DNA of 36,931 nucleotides from the IMG/VR virus record IMGVR_UViG_3300031578_009193, positions 1 through 36,931 of that record, one strand, 5' to 3'. The notes under the pieces were generated by a model. That model saw nothing but the letters and a program-made list of their open reading frames with translations, ran no database searches and was not told the DNA's origin. The first letter of the stretch is position 1; every line of letters starts with the position of its first letter. The DNA comes from a virus. The position numbers and the translations under genes were made by a program. Positions 15,278-21,403 of the stretch are shown in pieces.

Positions 15278-15641
15278 GGAAGAGGGGCCGGGTCCGTTCT
15301 TCTGGCAAACGTCCGTCGACGCCGAGGCAGGGTGGGAGACCGCCATCCACGAGTGCAGTGTTAGCGTGACCGCGGAGCCCGACCCGGACTTCAGTGCGGC
15401 ACCGCCAGCTCCGGAACCTCGCCGGCCCCGCCGGCGTCGTGCGGAACCCGCGGAGTTCGAGGAAGCAGAGCCCGATGAAAGGGACGCTGACGACGACGAC
15501 GATGACGAGCCCTTCGATCCGTCGATGTTGCCGGCGGGCTCCGACGTGTTGGCACTGAACAGCGACGATCCAAAGACCGCCGCAAAGATCAAGAAGCGCC
15601 GACAGCGCCACAAAGGAGAGACGAGTGAGCGACCCGACTAA
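15189..15641 (+). CDS. Acidic protein of unknown function
   Basis: A 150-aa protein. The ATG at 15189 has GGGAGG 7 nt upstream and lies inside the end of the RNase H gene. Residues 1-70 look folded (MEIRLKWSRAEIEEMLRDLM, later GPFFWQTSVDAEAGWE). A Pro/Arg stretch and a run of Asp/Glu (DDDDDDEPFD) follow, with a basic C-terminal tail (KIKKRRQRHK). Such acidic-then-basic layouts occur in DNA mimics and interaction tails, but no family is recognised. It overlaps the nuclease gene downstream by 17 bp and is probably co-translated with it. Confidence 0.7.
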   Translation: MEIRLKWSRAEIEEMLRDLMQQQGFRPIAEEEGPGPFFWQTSVDAEAGWETAIHECSVSVTAEPDPDFSAAPPAPEPRRPRRRRAEPAEFEEAEPDERDADDDDDDEPFDPSMLPAGSDVLALNSDDPKTAAKIKKRRQRHKGETSERPD

Positions 15642-16539
15642 CAAGCAGCGTGTCGTTTTCCTGGAAGGCGGCGAGGATGTCGATCCCGACGAGGAATACA
15701 AGAAGCTCGTCGAAGAAGCGACCATCGAGGAATGCGCGCTCCAGCTTCCTCGTGGCTACATCTCGGTCAGCCAGATCGACACGTACCGGATGTGTCCGCT
15801 GCGGTACAAGTACCGCTACATCGATGGCCTCATCCGCCCTCCGAACGTGAACCTCGCCGAGGGCAAAGCAGTTCACCACGGCGTTGCAACCGGGCATCTG
15901 GAACTTCTCAAGAGTGGGAAGCTCCCCGTTGACGTGCTACTCGACGCACACTCTGATTCATGGAAGCGTGAGCGCGGGGACATTGCTTGGGAAGACGACG
16001 ATGACAACGAGAACACCATCCTCAAGCGCGACCGCCAGTTCCTGGTGGACTACCACAAGAAGTTCATCCCGCAGTTGGAGACCCAGCTGCACGAGGGGCG
16101 CCCGGCGGTAGAGCACCGCTTCTGGGTGACGATGGGACAGGCTCGCGTTCCTGTGCTCGGCTTCATCGACCTCGTCGCACGCAACTCTACGAAGCCCAGT
16201 AAGGGGGCGGAGGGAAGCGGCGAAATCGAGGTGATCGACCACAAGGTCGTGACCAAGATGAAGAGCCAGTCGGACGTGGACAGCAGCATTCAACTGTCGG
16301 TGTATGCCGGCGTGATGAAGGTGCCGCGCGTTCGATTCCAGTGTTTCGTGAAGACCAAGTCGCCCTACATCGGTGCGGTGGCCGCGGTTCACGGCGCTCG
16401 ACACTGGCGCTGGGCCGAATTCGTGGTGCAGCAGATTGCGCAGTGCATCTCTGCCGGGGTGTTCCCTCCGGGAGCTGACGGTTGGCACTGCTCTGAGAAG
16501 TACTGCGGCTACTGGGACATCTGCCGCGGAAAGGGGTAG
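15625..16539 (+). CDS. Cas4/RecB-like PD-(D/E)XK exonuclease with Fe-S cysteines
   Basis: A 304-aa nuclease, translated from GTG behind AAAGGAGA. The N-terminal VSQIDTYRMCPLRYKYRYID is the usual opening of Cas4/AddB-type domains, including the first cluster cysteine. The catalytic core shows GFIDLVAR (motif II Asp) and EVIDHKVVTKM (D-x-K motif III). The C-terminus WHCSEKYCGYWDICRGKG supplies three more cysteines for a probable 4Fe-4S cluster. Enzymes of this type resect DNA ends or process recombination intermediates. A second, shorter relative lies at 20588-21391 in the replication operon. The neighbours are RNase H and the SNF2 helicase. Confidence 0.88.
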   Translation: MSDPTNKQRVVFLEGGEDVDPDEEYKKLVEEATIEECALQLPRGYISVSQIDTYRMCPLRYKYRYIDGLIRPPNVNLAEGKAVHHGVATGHLELLKSGKLPVDVLLDAHSDSWKRERGDIAWEDDDDNENTILKRDRQFLVDYHKKFIPQLETQLHEGRPAVEHRFWVTMGQARVPVLGFIDLVARNSTKPSKGAEGSGEIEVIDHKVVTKMKSQSDVDSSIQLSVYAGVMKVPRVRFQCFVKTKSPYIGAVAAVHGARHWRWAEFVVQQIAQCISAGVFPPGADGWHCSEKYCGYWDICRGKG

Positions 16540-16542
16540 TCG

Positions 16543-16911
16543 ATGGAGCTCGGGATCCATGTGCCGGAAGGGGGGCAGGGACTCAACCGCTTCGATAGCG
16601 ATGAACTTCGTGAGCTGTACGAGCTCATCGATGAGATCCGTGCGGAGGAGCTTCGCTTTGCCAACACCAAGAAGCCCATTCGTCCGCGAGGGTGTCTGAC
16701 GCGCATGCGAACGCGCTTGTCGAAGGTGAGCAATCTGTGCAAAGCTGTCAGACACGATCTCCTGGAAACGCGGGCGGCGCACGAGAAGGCGGCCAAGGAA
16801 CACTGGGAGCTCCGCAAGCCGGAGATCGACGAGGAGAAGGCCGAGCAGGAGAAGAAACGCGAAGAGAGGGACAACAACCCTCGGATCGCGCGCTATCATG
16901 GGAGTTGGTGA
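16543..16911 (+). CDS. Charged helical protein, unknown function
   Basis: A 122-aa protein, predicted almost wholly helical. Residues 18-40 (DSDELRELYELIDEIRAEEL) and 75-115 (AAHEKAAKEHWELRKPEI and on) are strongly charged and likely coiled coil. Between them lies a basic patch with two cysteines. Its TGA overlaps the ATG of the next gene (TGATG), so the two are coupled. No family is recognised. Confidence 0.7.
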   Translation: MELGIHVPEGGQGLNRFDSDELRELYELIDEIRAEELRFANTKKPIRPRGCLTRMRTRLSKVSNLCKAVRHDLLETRAAHEKAAKEHWELRKPEIDEEKAEQEKKREERDNNPRIARYHGSW

Positions 16912-17072
16912 TGGAAAAGTACGGCGTGGAAGAAAAGAAGCCGAAGGACAAAACGGCAGCCGACGACAAGCGCTGTCCCGAATGCGGAGAAACCGTCGAG
17001 CAACACGGTAAGGTGAAGATCTGTCCGAAGGACGGGTCGGAGCCTTTCGAGAAGAAGGAAGAGGACGGCTAG
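16911..17072 (+). CDS. Small zinc-ribbon-like protein
   Basis: A 53-aa protein read from the ATG that overlaps the previous stop codon. It is Lys/Glu-rich with a central CPECGETVEQHGKVKICPKD. The CxxC pair, a His and a later Cys could hold one zinc ion, as in rubredoxin-like ribbons, although the usual fourth Cys is an Asp. Such small ribbons often accompany RNA polymerase or DNA-handling machinery. Its exact partner cannot be told here. Confidence 0.6.
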   Translation: MEKYGVEEKKPKDKTAADDKRCPECGETVEQHGKVKICPKDGSEPFEKKEEDG

Positions 17073-17074
17073 CC

Positions 17075-17422
17075 ATGTCCGGACGAGTAGGAAAGGTGCA
17101 GCGTGAGCTGGTCACTCGGTACAACCGCATCGCCAATCTGTACATCGCGTACACCAACAGCGGAGCATTCGCCGACGAGTTCGGCCGGGAATTTTTCCAT
17201 GCCGTGGGTGATATCCTCAACGGAACTCCCATCGACAAATTGACGCTTCATCACATCGACCCCTCGGCTTTCGAAGAGATTGTGCGTCGGGGAGATAACA
17301 AGGGAGGAAAGAGTCCTGCGGCTAATAACAAGAAGCCCGTCAAGAAAGCCAAAGCGCCGGCCAAGAAGAAGACGAAGAAGCCGGGAAAGCCGAAGCGAAA
17401 GGCTACTACGCGACGCCGATGA
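17075..17422 (+). CDS. Basic-tailed protein, histone H1-like C-terminus
   Basis: A 115-aa protein starting 2 bp after the previous stop. Residues 1-70 look globular and helical (VQRELVTRYNRIANLYIAYT, later FGREFFHAVGDILNG). From about residue 78 the chain is a Lys/Pro/Ala tail (KKPVKKAKAPAKKKTKKPGK) ending in TTRRR, the composition of H1-type DNA-binding tails. The likely role is non-specific DNA binding or condensation, but the N-terminal domain is not recognised. The next conventional gene, ParB-like, carries a similar basic stretch at its N-terminus. Confidence 0.7.
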   Translation: MSGRVGKVQRELVTRYNRIANLYIAYTNSGAFADEFGREFFHAVGDILNGTPIDKLTLHHIDPSAFEEIVRRGDNKGGKSPAANNKKPVKKAKAPAKKKTKKPGKPKRKATTRRR

Positions 17423-17423
17423 G

Positions 17424-17549
17424 GTGCTGATCGGAGCATCGGCCATCCTGCGCCCCGCTGGGCGCGTCCTTCCCCAAGCCAAGGTGTTGGACCGTGCTGC
17501 GGCCCTCCTGCGTTTGGGAATCCGCAAACTCGTATCAGGAGACAAATGA
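17424..17549 (+). CDS. Possible 41-aa protein between the basic protein and ParB
   Basis: A GTG-initiated frame 1 bp after the previous stop; its TGA overlaps the ATG of the ParB-like gene (ATGA). The product (MLIGASAILRPAGRVLPQAK, then LDRAAALLRLGIRKLVSGDK) could form an amphipathic helix. The ribosome site is weak, and codons upstream in the frame are a shadow of the basic tail. It fills an otherwise empty 123-bp gap in a tightly coupled operon, which is the main argument for it. Confidence 0.35.
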   Translation: MLIGASAILRPAGRVLPQAKVLDRAAALLRLGIRKLVSGDK

Positions 17550-18511
17550 CCATGGCCAAGGCCAAGAACAAGACGACCAAGAAGACTGCGACCAAGAAGC
17601 CCGCCGCTGCGAAGAAGAAGTCGAACGTCACCATCGTTCGCAACTCCCCGCTCGAACGCATGGCGGTTTCCAAGATCCTCGTCGAGGAGAACGTGCGGGA
17701 GCCCGGGTGGGAGAAGAACGTCAAGGAGCTCAAGGCCAACATCAAGGAGTTCGGGTTGCAGCAGCCCGTGAAGGTGCAAGCGCTCTCCGATGAGGACGCC
17801 GAGGGGCACACGCACCGGCTCGTCTTCGGCTTCCGGCGCCTCGAGTGTTGCAAGCAGCTGGGCTGGACGACCATTCCGGTCATCAACGCGTCCATCCGCG
17901 ACACGGAGCGGGACCGCTACCTGTCGGCAGTCATGGAGAACCTCGGTCGCGAGTCGTACACGCCGATGGAGGAAGCCCAGATCTTCCACAAGATGTCGAA
18001 CAAGTTCGGCATGACGGCGAAGAAGATCGCCGAGTCCTGGATCATCGACGGCACGCCGGCGACGACGGGCTTCGTCTCGCAGCGGCTGTCGCTCCTCAAG
18101 ATGCCCGAGCCGGTGCAGGCGGCGATCCAGGAAGGCACGATCACGCCGACTCACGCGCGGGAGCTCAACCGGATCAAGGATCCCAAGGACCAGAAGAAGC
18201 TCCTCAAGAAGGCCGAGAAGATGTCGCCGACCGAGTTCAGGGAGGCAGTGCAGGAGCTCGAGCCGGAGAAGAAGAAGGCGGTGAGCGGACGCGGGCGCCC
18301 GACCAAGCCGTCGCCCAAGACAGCGTCCGATGGCTCCGCGGCGAAGGCACGGGGAAAGCGCGACCTCGTCGCGGCGATGGGGCGCCTCGACAAGCGCCAC
18401 CGGGCTGTGAAGGCTTCGGGCAACAAGGAAGACGAGCGTTACCTGGCCGGGCTGCTGCGCGGACTCGGCTACGCCGCTGGCCTCGTGAAGGAGCTGCCCG
18501 AGCTGAAGTGA
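17546..18511 (+). CDS. ParB/KorB-like DNA-binding protein
   Basis: A 321-aa protein of the ParB/Spo0J/KorB family. AGGAG lies 5 nt before the ATG at 17546; an ATG at 17552 is an alternative. Residues 1-28 are Lys/Ala-rich. The N-terminal ParB domain follows: VSKILVEENVREPGWEKNVK, IKEFGLQQPVKVQ, the CTP/phosphate-binding-like loop GFRRLECCKQLGWTTIPVI (GERR in classical ParB) and ENLGRESYTPMEEA. A helix-turn-helix region (SNKFGMTAKKIAESW, then SQRLSLLKMPEPVQAAI) and the GTITPTHARELNRI segment fit. The C-terminus is basic. ParB proteins segregate DNA or, as KorB, repress many promoters from scattered palindromes. No ParA is visible. A TTTAC-N3-GTAA palindrome touches its stop codon. Confidence 0.88.
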   Translation: MTMAKAKNKTTKKTATKKPAAAKKKSNVTIVRNSPLERMAVSKILVEENVREPGWEKNVKELKANIKEFGLQQPVKVQALSDEDAEGHTHRLVFGFRRLECCKQLGWTTIPVINASIRDTERDRYLSAVMENLGRESYTPMEEAQIFHKMSNKFGMTAKKIAESWIIDGTPATTGFVSQRLSLLKMPEPVQAAIQEGTITPTHARELNRIKDPKDQKKLLKKAEKMSPTEFREAVQELEPEKKKAVSGRGRPTKPSPKTASDGSAAKARGKRDLVAAMGRLDKRHRAVKASGNKEDERYLAGLLRGLGYAAGLVKELPELK

Positions 18512-18524
18512 TTTACCGGGTAAT
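18512..18524. promoter_or_regulatory. TTTAC-N3-GTAA palindrome filling the convergent parB-sigma gap
   Basis: TTTACCGGGTAAT occupies essentially the whole 12-bp gap between the stop codons of the ParB-like gene and the sigma gene. On both strands the reading is TGA followed by the palindrome (TGATTTACCGGGTAATCA). This symmetry, and the same placement after two other TGA stops, argues for a functional site. Confidence 0.6.
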
Positions 18525-19432
18525 CAGCCAACACACGCTTCGGCGATGATGTGGTCGACGTCGGGGATGGCTGCGGACCGGAAGTTCCGGCGCAGCTTCC
18601 CCAGGGCGTCGGACTTGATTTGCCGGACGCGCTCGGAGCACACACCCAGAACGCTAGCGATCTGGCGCAGAGACATTGGGTCTGCCACAAGGCCGAAGTA
18701 GGCACGAAGGACGAACTGTTCTTTTACTCCTAACGTGCCGAGCATCTGGCGCAAGATGTCAACGGACTCCGCGTTGATCGTACGAGACTCGGTGCCGTTA
18801 TTCGAAAGCGCTGCACCCTCGAGCGGTACGTAGCAGAATGACTCGACGCGCAGTTTCTGGAGCTGAGAAGAAGACAGGTCGGCTTCGTAGCAGATTTCTT
18901 CGTCCGTGGGGTCGATACCTTTCTGGGTGTTACTCGTACTCTTGAGACGCCGGATCCTGCGAACAGCTTTCTGTCTCCAGAGCGGCATCGACACGAGTGA
19001 GTCGCTCTGTAGTTCACCCCGGATGTGCAAGAGTACCCAATGCGTCGCATACGACAGGAACCGCGTTCCACGATCTGGGTCGAAGCGATCGATGGCAACA
19101 AGGAGCCCGACGTTCCCGGCCGAGATCAGATCCTTCAGCTGGTCCAAATCCGATGTGTACTGATGGGCCAGCTTCACCACGAAGCGCAGACAGCCCTCGA
19201 CTATCTTGTCGCGCGCCACGCGATCCTTGCTCTTCCGATACAGCTTGAATAGTTGCCGTTCGGTGGCCGCGTTCAGAATCTCGGTCCGACCCACGTCGTT
19301 GTAATACCTGGCAAAGTTATCGTCGTGGCCGTACCCGCTGCCCTTTTTTCTGGGTGAAGGTCGCTGCACCACCGGCACTCCCACATCTAGCGTGTTGTCA
19401 CGTATGGTGCCACTAGTGGTTGTGCTTTTCAA
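18524..19432 (-). CDS. Sigma-70 family RNA polymerase sigma factor
   Basis: A 302-aa sigma factor, read from TTG at 19432 because an in-frame TGA lies just upstream; a GTG further in is possible. Region 1.2 is FARYYNDVGRTEILNAATER. Region 2 contains LVRFVVK-type sequence (CLRFVVKLAHQYTSDLDQLK), DLISAGNVGLLVAIDRFDPD and RFLSYATHWVLLHIRGEL, with aromatic residues for -10 melting. Region 3 follows (DEEICYEADLSSSQLQKLRV). Region 4 is VLRAYFGLVADPMSLRQIAS and VLGVCSERVRQIKSDALGKL, the -35 reading helix-turn-helix. This is the RpoD/RpoH-type layout without a long region 1.1. It may direct the phage RNAP, the host RNAP or both. Confidence 0.93.
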   Translation of the reverse strand: MKSTTTSGTIRDNTLDVGVPVVQRPSPRKKGSGYGHDDNFARYYNDVGRTEILNAATERQLFKLYRKSKDRVARDKIVEGCLRFVVKLAHQYTSDLDQLKDLISAGNVGLLVAIDRFDPDRGTRFLSYATHWVLLHIRGELQSDSLVSMPLWRQKAVRRIRRLKSTSNTQKGIDPTDEEICYEADLSSSQLQKLRVESFCYVPLEGAALSNNGTESRTINAESVDILRQMLGTLGVKEQFVLRAYFGLVADPMSLRQIASVLGVCSERVRQIKSDALGKLRRNFRSAAIPDVDHIIAEACVG

Positions 19433-19591
19433 GGATTTTCATGTCTCTGGCGGGGGATGTGATCGAAGTACTTGATTTACCTGATTCTTTGAGTGGCGTT
19501 TCTGAAAAAACGCCTTGACGATTCCCGTCTTCCCCGCCTACCATTGCTTCACCGATACGTACTGGACCACTCACCAAAGAAGGAGAGCACA
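19433..19591. promoter_or_regulatory. Divergent control region between sigma and the replication operon
   Basis: A 159-bp gap. On the plus strand TTGACG (19515-19520), an 18-bp spacer and TACCAT (19539-19544) make a plausible sigma-70-type promoter for the gene at 19592. Just before its -35 lies a 7-bp hairpin, GGCGTTT-ctgaaa-AAACGCC (19495-19514), which could be an operator or the terminator of an antisense transcript. TGATTTACC at 19473-19481 is a half-site of the palindrome seen at gene ends. I find no clear promoter for the sigma gene. Confidence 0.5.
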
Positions 19592-20518
19592 GTGGCCAAG
19601 AAGGACAAAGACCGAGAAGATGCCGTCGATGCCGTCGATGCCGTAGCGCCCGCTGTCCCCGAGACGGGAGCCCCCGTGGATCCCGGGACTCCCCCGCCCG
19701 AGACCCACGCGTCGGCGCTGGTGCGCATCACCCAGAACTTGCCGCCGGCGGTGGTGGAGCGCGTGCAGACGATGCTCGCCATGATGGACCCCAACAAGCC
19801 GGGGTTCGAGGAGATGGGCGGGGCGCACTGGTCGCCCCCGATCATCAAGGTGCACCAGCCGGTCAGCAGCGAAACGCCGGCCAATTCCAAGAACGGGGAC
19901 CTCTTCACCGATACCGGGGATGTTCTCGAGCGCCCGTGGACCTTCATCCCGATATACATGCACTACTCCCATGCTCGCTTCGAGGAGGGCAACTCCTCCC
20001 CGACGTGCCGGAGCGAGGATGCGAAGACCTCGGCCTACGGCGATGTCTGCGCCGACTGCGAAGACTTCCCCTTCCGGGATGGTCAGCGCACCAACTGCCA
20101 GAAGAGCCTGAACGTCTACGTCTTCGACGCGGAGTTCACACAGGTGTACCGGGTTCAGTTCGCCAAGACCTCTTACCGCGCCGGGTCGAAGCTCTTCAAG
20201 CAGGCCCGGTCGACCCCGATGCCCTGGTCGCGCACCTACGTGCTCACCACGCAGGAGAAGTCCCGGCAGGAGGGCAGCGGCAAGTACTTCGTGCTCAGCG
20301 TTGCGGCGACCGGCGAGGGCGTCGACCCGCAGTTCTTCCCGATGATCGAGTACATCTACGGTCAGCTCGCCGACCTGCGGAAGAAGATCCTCGCTAACAT
20401 CGCCGAGCGCTCCGACACCGGCAAGAAGGTCGTGGACAACCTGCCCCAGGACTTCGGTGCCCCGGCCGACAGCAGCACCGGTGACAACACCAAGGAGCCC
20501 GACTTCTCCGAGATGTAG
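19592..20518 (+). CDS. Cys-containing replication-operon protein, possible ssDNA-binding protein
   Basis: A 308-aa protein starting at GTG behind AAGGAGAG; an in-frame ATG 99 bp upstream overlaps the promoter and is rejected. Residues 1-45 are low-complexity (a short DAV repeat, then Pro-rich). The body carries a Cys cluster (CRSEDAKTSAYGDVCADC, later NCQKSL) likely to bind zinc, followed by a beta-rich stretch (LNVYVFDAEFTQVYRVQFAK) and AGSKLFKQA. The C-terminus is acidic and ends DFSEM, reminiscent of SSB tails. It is the first gene of the replication operon, ahead of a nuclease, a primase-helicase and the polymerase. I infer ssDNA binding from context and composition only. Confidence 0.75.
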   Translation: MAKKDKDREDAVDAVDAVAPAVPETGAPVDPGTPPPETHASALVRITQNLPPAVVERVQTMLAMMDPNKPGFEEMGGAHWSPPIIKVHQPVSSETPANSKNGDLFTDTGDVLERPWTFIPIYMHYSHARFEEGNSSPTCRSEDAKTSAYGDVCADCEDFPFRDGQRTNCQKSLNVYVFDAEFTQVYRVQFAKTSYRAGSKLFKQARSTPMPWSRTYVLTTQEKSRQEGSGKYFVLSVAATGEGVDPQFFPMIEYIYGQLADLRKKILANIAERSDTGKKVVDNLPQDFGAPADSSTGDNTKEPDFSEM

Positions 20519-20534
20519 TTCACTGCGGTCTAGT

Positions 20535-20571
20535 AGTGGGAGTGCTCGGCAACGCGCCGGGCACTCCCACT
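20535..20571. other. 16-bp stem-loop between the first two replication genes
   Basis: AGTGGGAGTGC (20535-20545) pairs with GCACTCCCACT (20561-20571). The stem extends inward by five more pairs (one G-T) to a 5-nt loop, AACGC. No T-run follows; the ribosome site GGAGGAGG of the next gene comes directly after. It may be an attenuator, an RNA-stability or processing element, or a weak terminator that lowers expression downstream of the very first gene. Confidence 0.5.
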
Positions 20572-20587
20572 CGGAGGAGGTTGGACG

Positions 20588-21391
20588 ATGCCTGTTTTTT
20601 CGGACCTCGCGCTCGAGCACGCCCCCTGGTCACTTTCCAAAGCACAGCTGGCCAAGAACTGTAGCTTCCGGTTCGACCTCCAGTACGTGAAGAAGGTCAA
20701 GTCGACAGAACCCCCGAAGAGCTCGGCCGGGCGCATCGGAACCGCGGCCCACGAAGCTCTGGAACACTATCTCAAGCAGCCGACGCACGATCCCGAGCAG
20801 CTAAAGCGCGCGCTCACACGGGGCGCGGTGGACAACGAGCTGACAACTCCGGAGATCGAAGACCTGATGTCCCTGGCGCACAACATGGTGCGCTTCCGTG
20901 GCCGTCTCGAAGTCATCAAACAGAAGTTCGGCGTTACCGAGCAGCTCGTCGAGAAGCGCTTCGGGCTCACCCGTGATCTGAAGAAGACCGGGTTCTGGAG
21001 CAAAAAAGACGTGTTCTTCCGTGGTGTGTGGGACCTCGTCCTGCGCACGAAGAGTGGTCACGTGGCGATCATCGACCACAAGTCGGGACAGCCGCCCAAG
21101 GACCTCAACGACGTGAAGGCGCAGAGCCGAGCACAGCTCGACACCTACGCCGTTTCGGCGCTGACCTGTTTTCCCGAGATGCCCGCAGTTCAGACGTCCC
21201 TGCACTTCGTTCAGTCGGAGGAGATCATCTGGACGGCCAAGCGCACAGCCGAGGAGATCCGAGAGAAGTTGGTTCCGTGGTACCACGAGTTCATCAATGG
21301 TGCCGCTGCCGAGGTTCCGTCGAAGGCGGCCCACAAGGGCTGGTACTGCGCATTTTGCGGCCACACTCAGTTGTGCCCTTTGAAAAAGTGA
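20588..21391 (+). CDS. Second Cas4/RecB-like PD-(D/E)XK nuclease
   Basis: A 267-aa nuclease. The opening SLSKAQLAKNCSFRFDLQYV is the Cas4-type N-terminus, and AGRIGTAAHEALEHYL matches the conserved G-x-x-x-H-x-x-L helix. The active site is visible as FRGVWDLVLRTKSG (motif II) and VAIIDHKSGQPP (motif III D-x-K). The C-terminus WYCAFCGHTQLCPLKK gives three cysteines which, with the N-terminal one, can hold a 4Fe-4S cluster. It is diverged from the nuclease at 15625-16539 and probably has a different job, for example end resection in replication-linked recombination. GGAGGAGG precedes the ATG, behind a stem-loop. Confidence 0.87.
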   Translation: MPVFSDLALEHAPWSLSKAQLAKNCSFRFDLQYVKKVKSTEPPKSSAGRIGTAAHEALEHYLKQPTHDPEQLKRALTRGAVDNELTTPEIEDLMSLAHNMVRFRGRLEVIKQKFGVTEQLVEKRFGLTRDLKKTGFWSKKDVFFRGVWDLVLRTKSGHVAIIDHKSGQPPKDLNDVKAQSRAQLDTYAVSALTCFPEMPAVQTSLHFVQSEEIIWTAKRTAEEIREKLVPWYHEFINGAAAEVPSKAAHKGWYCAFCGHTQLCPLKK

Positions 21392-21403
21392 GCGAGGAAG
21401 GCT

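Noticed and set aside
15625-16539. Cas4-like nuclease as a sign of a CRISPR-Cas system
   Set aside because: No repeat-spacer array, Cas1 or Cas2 in the window. Phage Cas4-like nucleases commonly occur alone in replication modules.
16692-16910. N-terminal extension of the small zinc protein (longer open frame from 16692)
   Set aside because: The extension is the shifted reading of the upstream coiled-coil gene. The TGATG overlap at 16909-16913 marks the real start.
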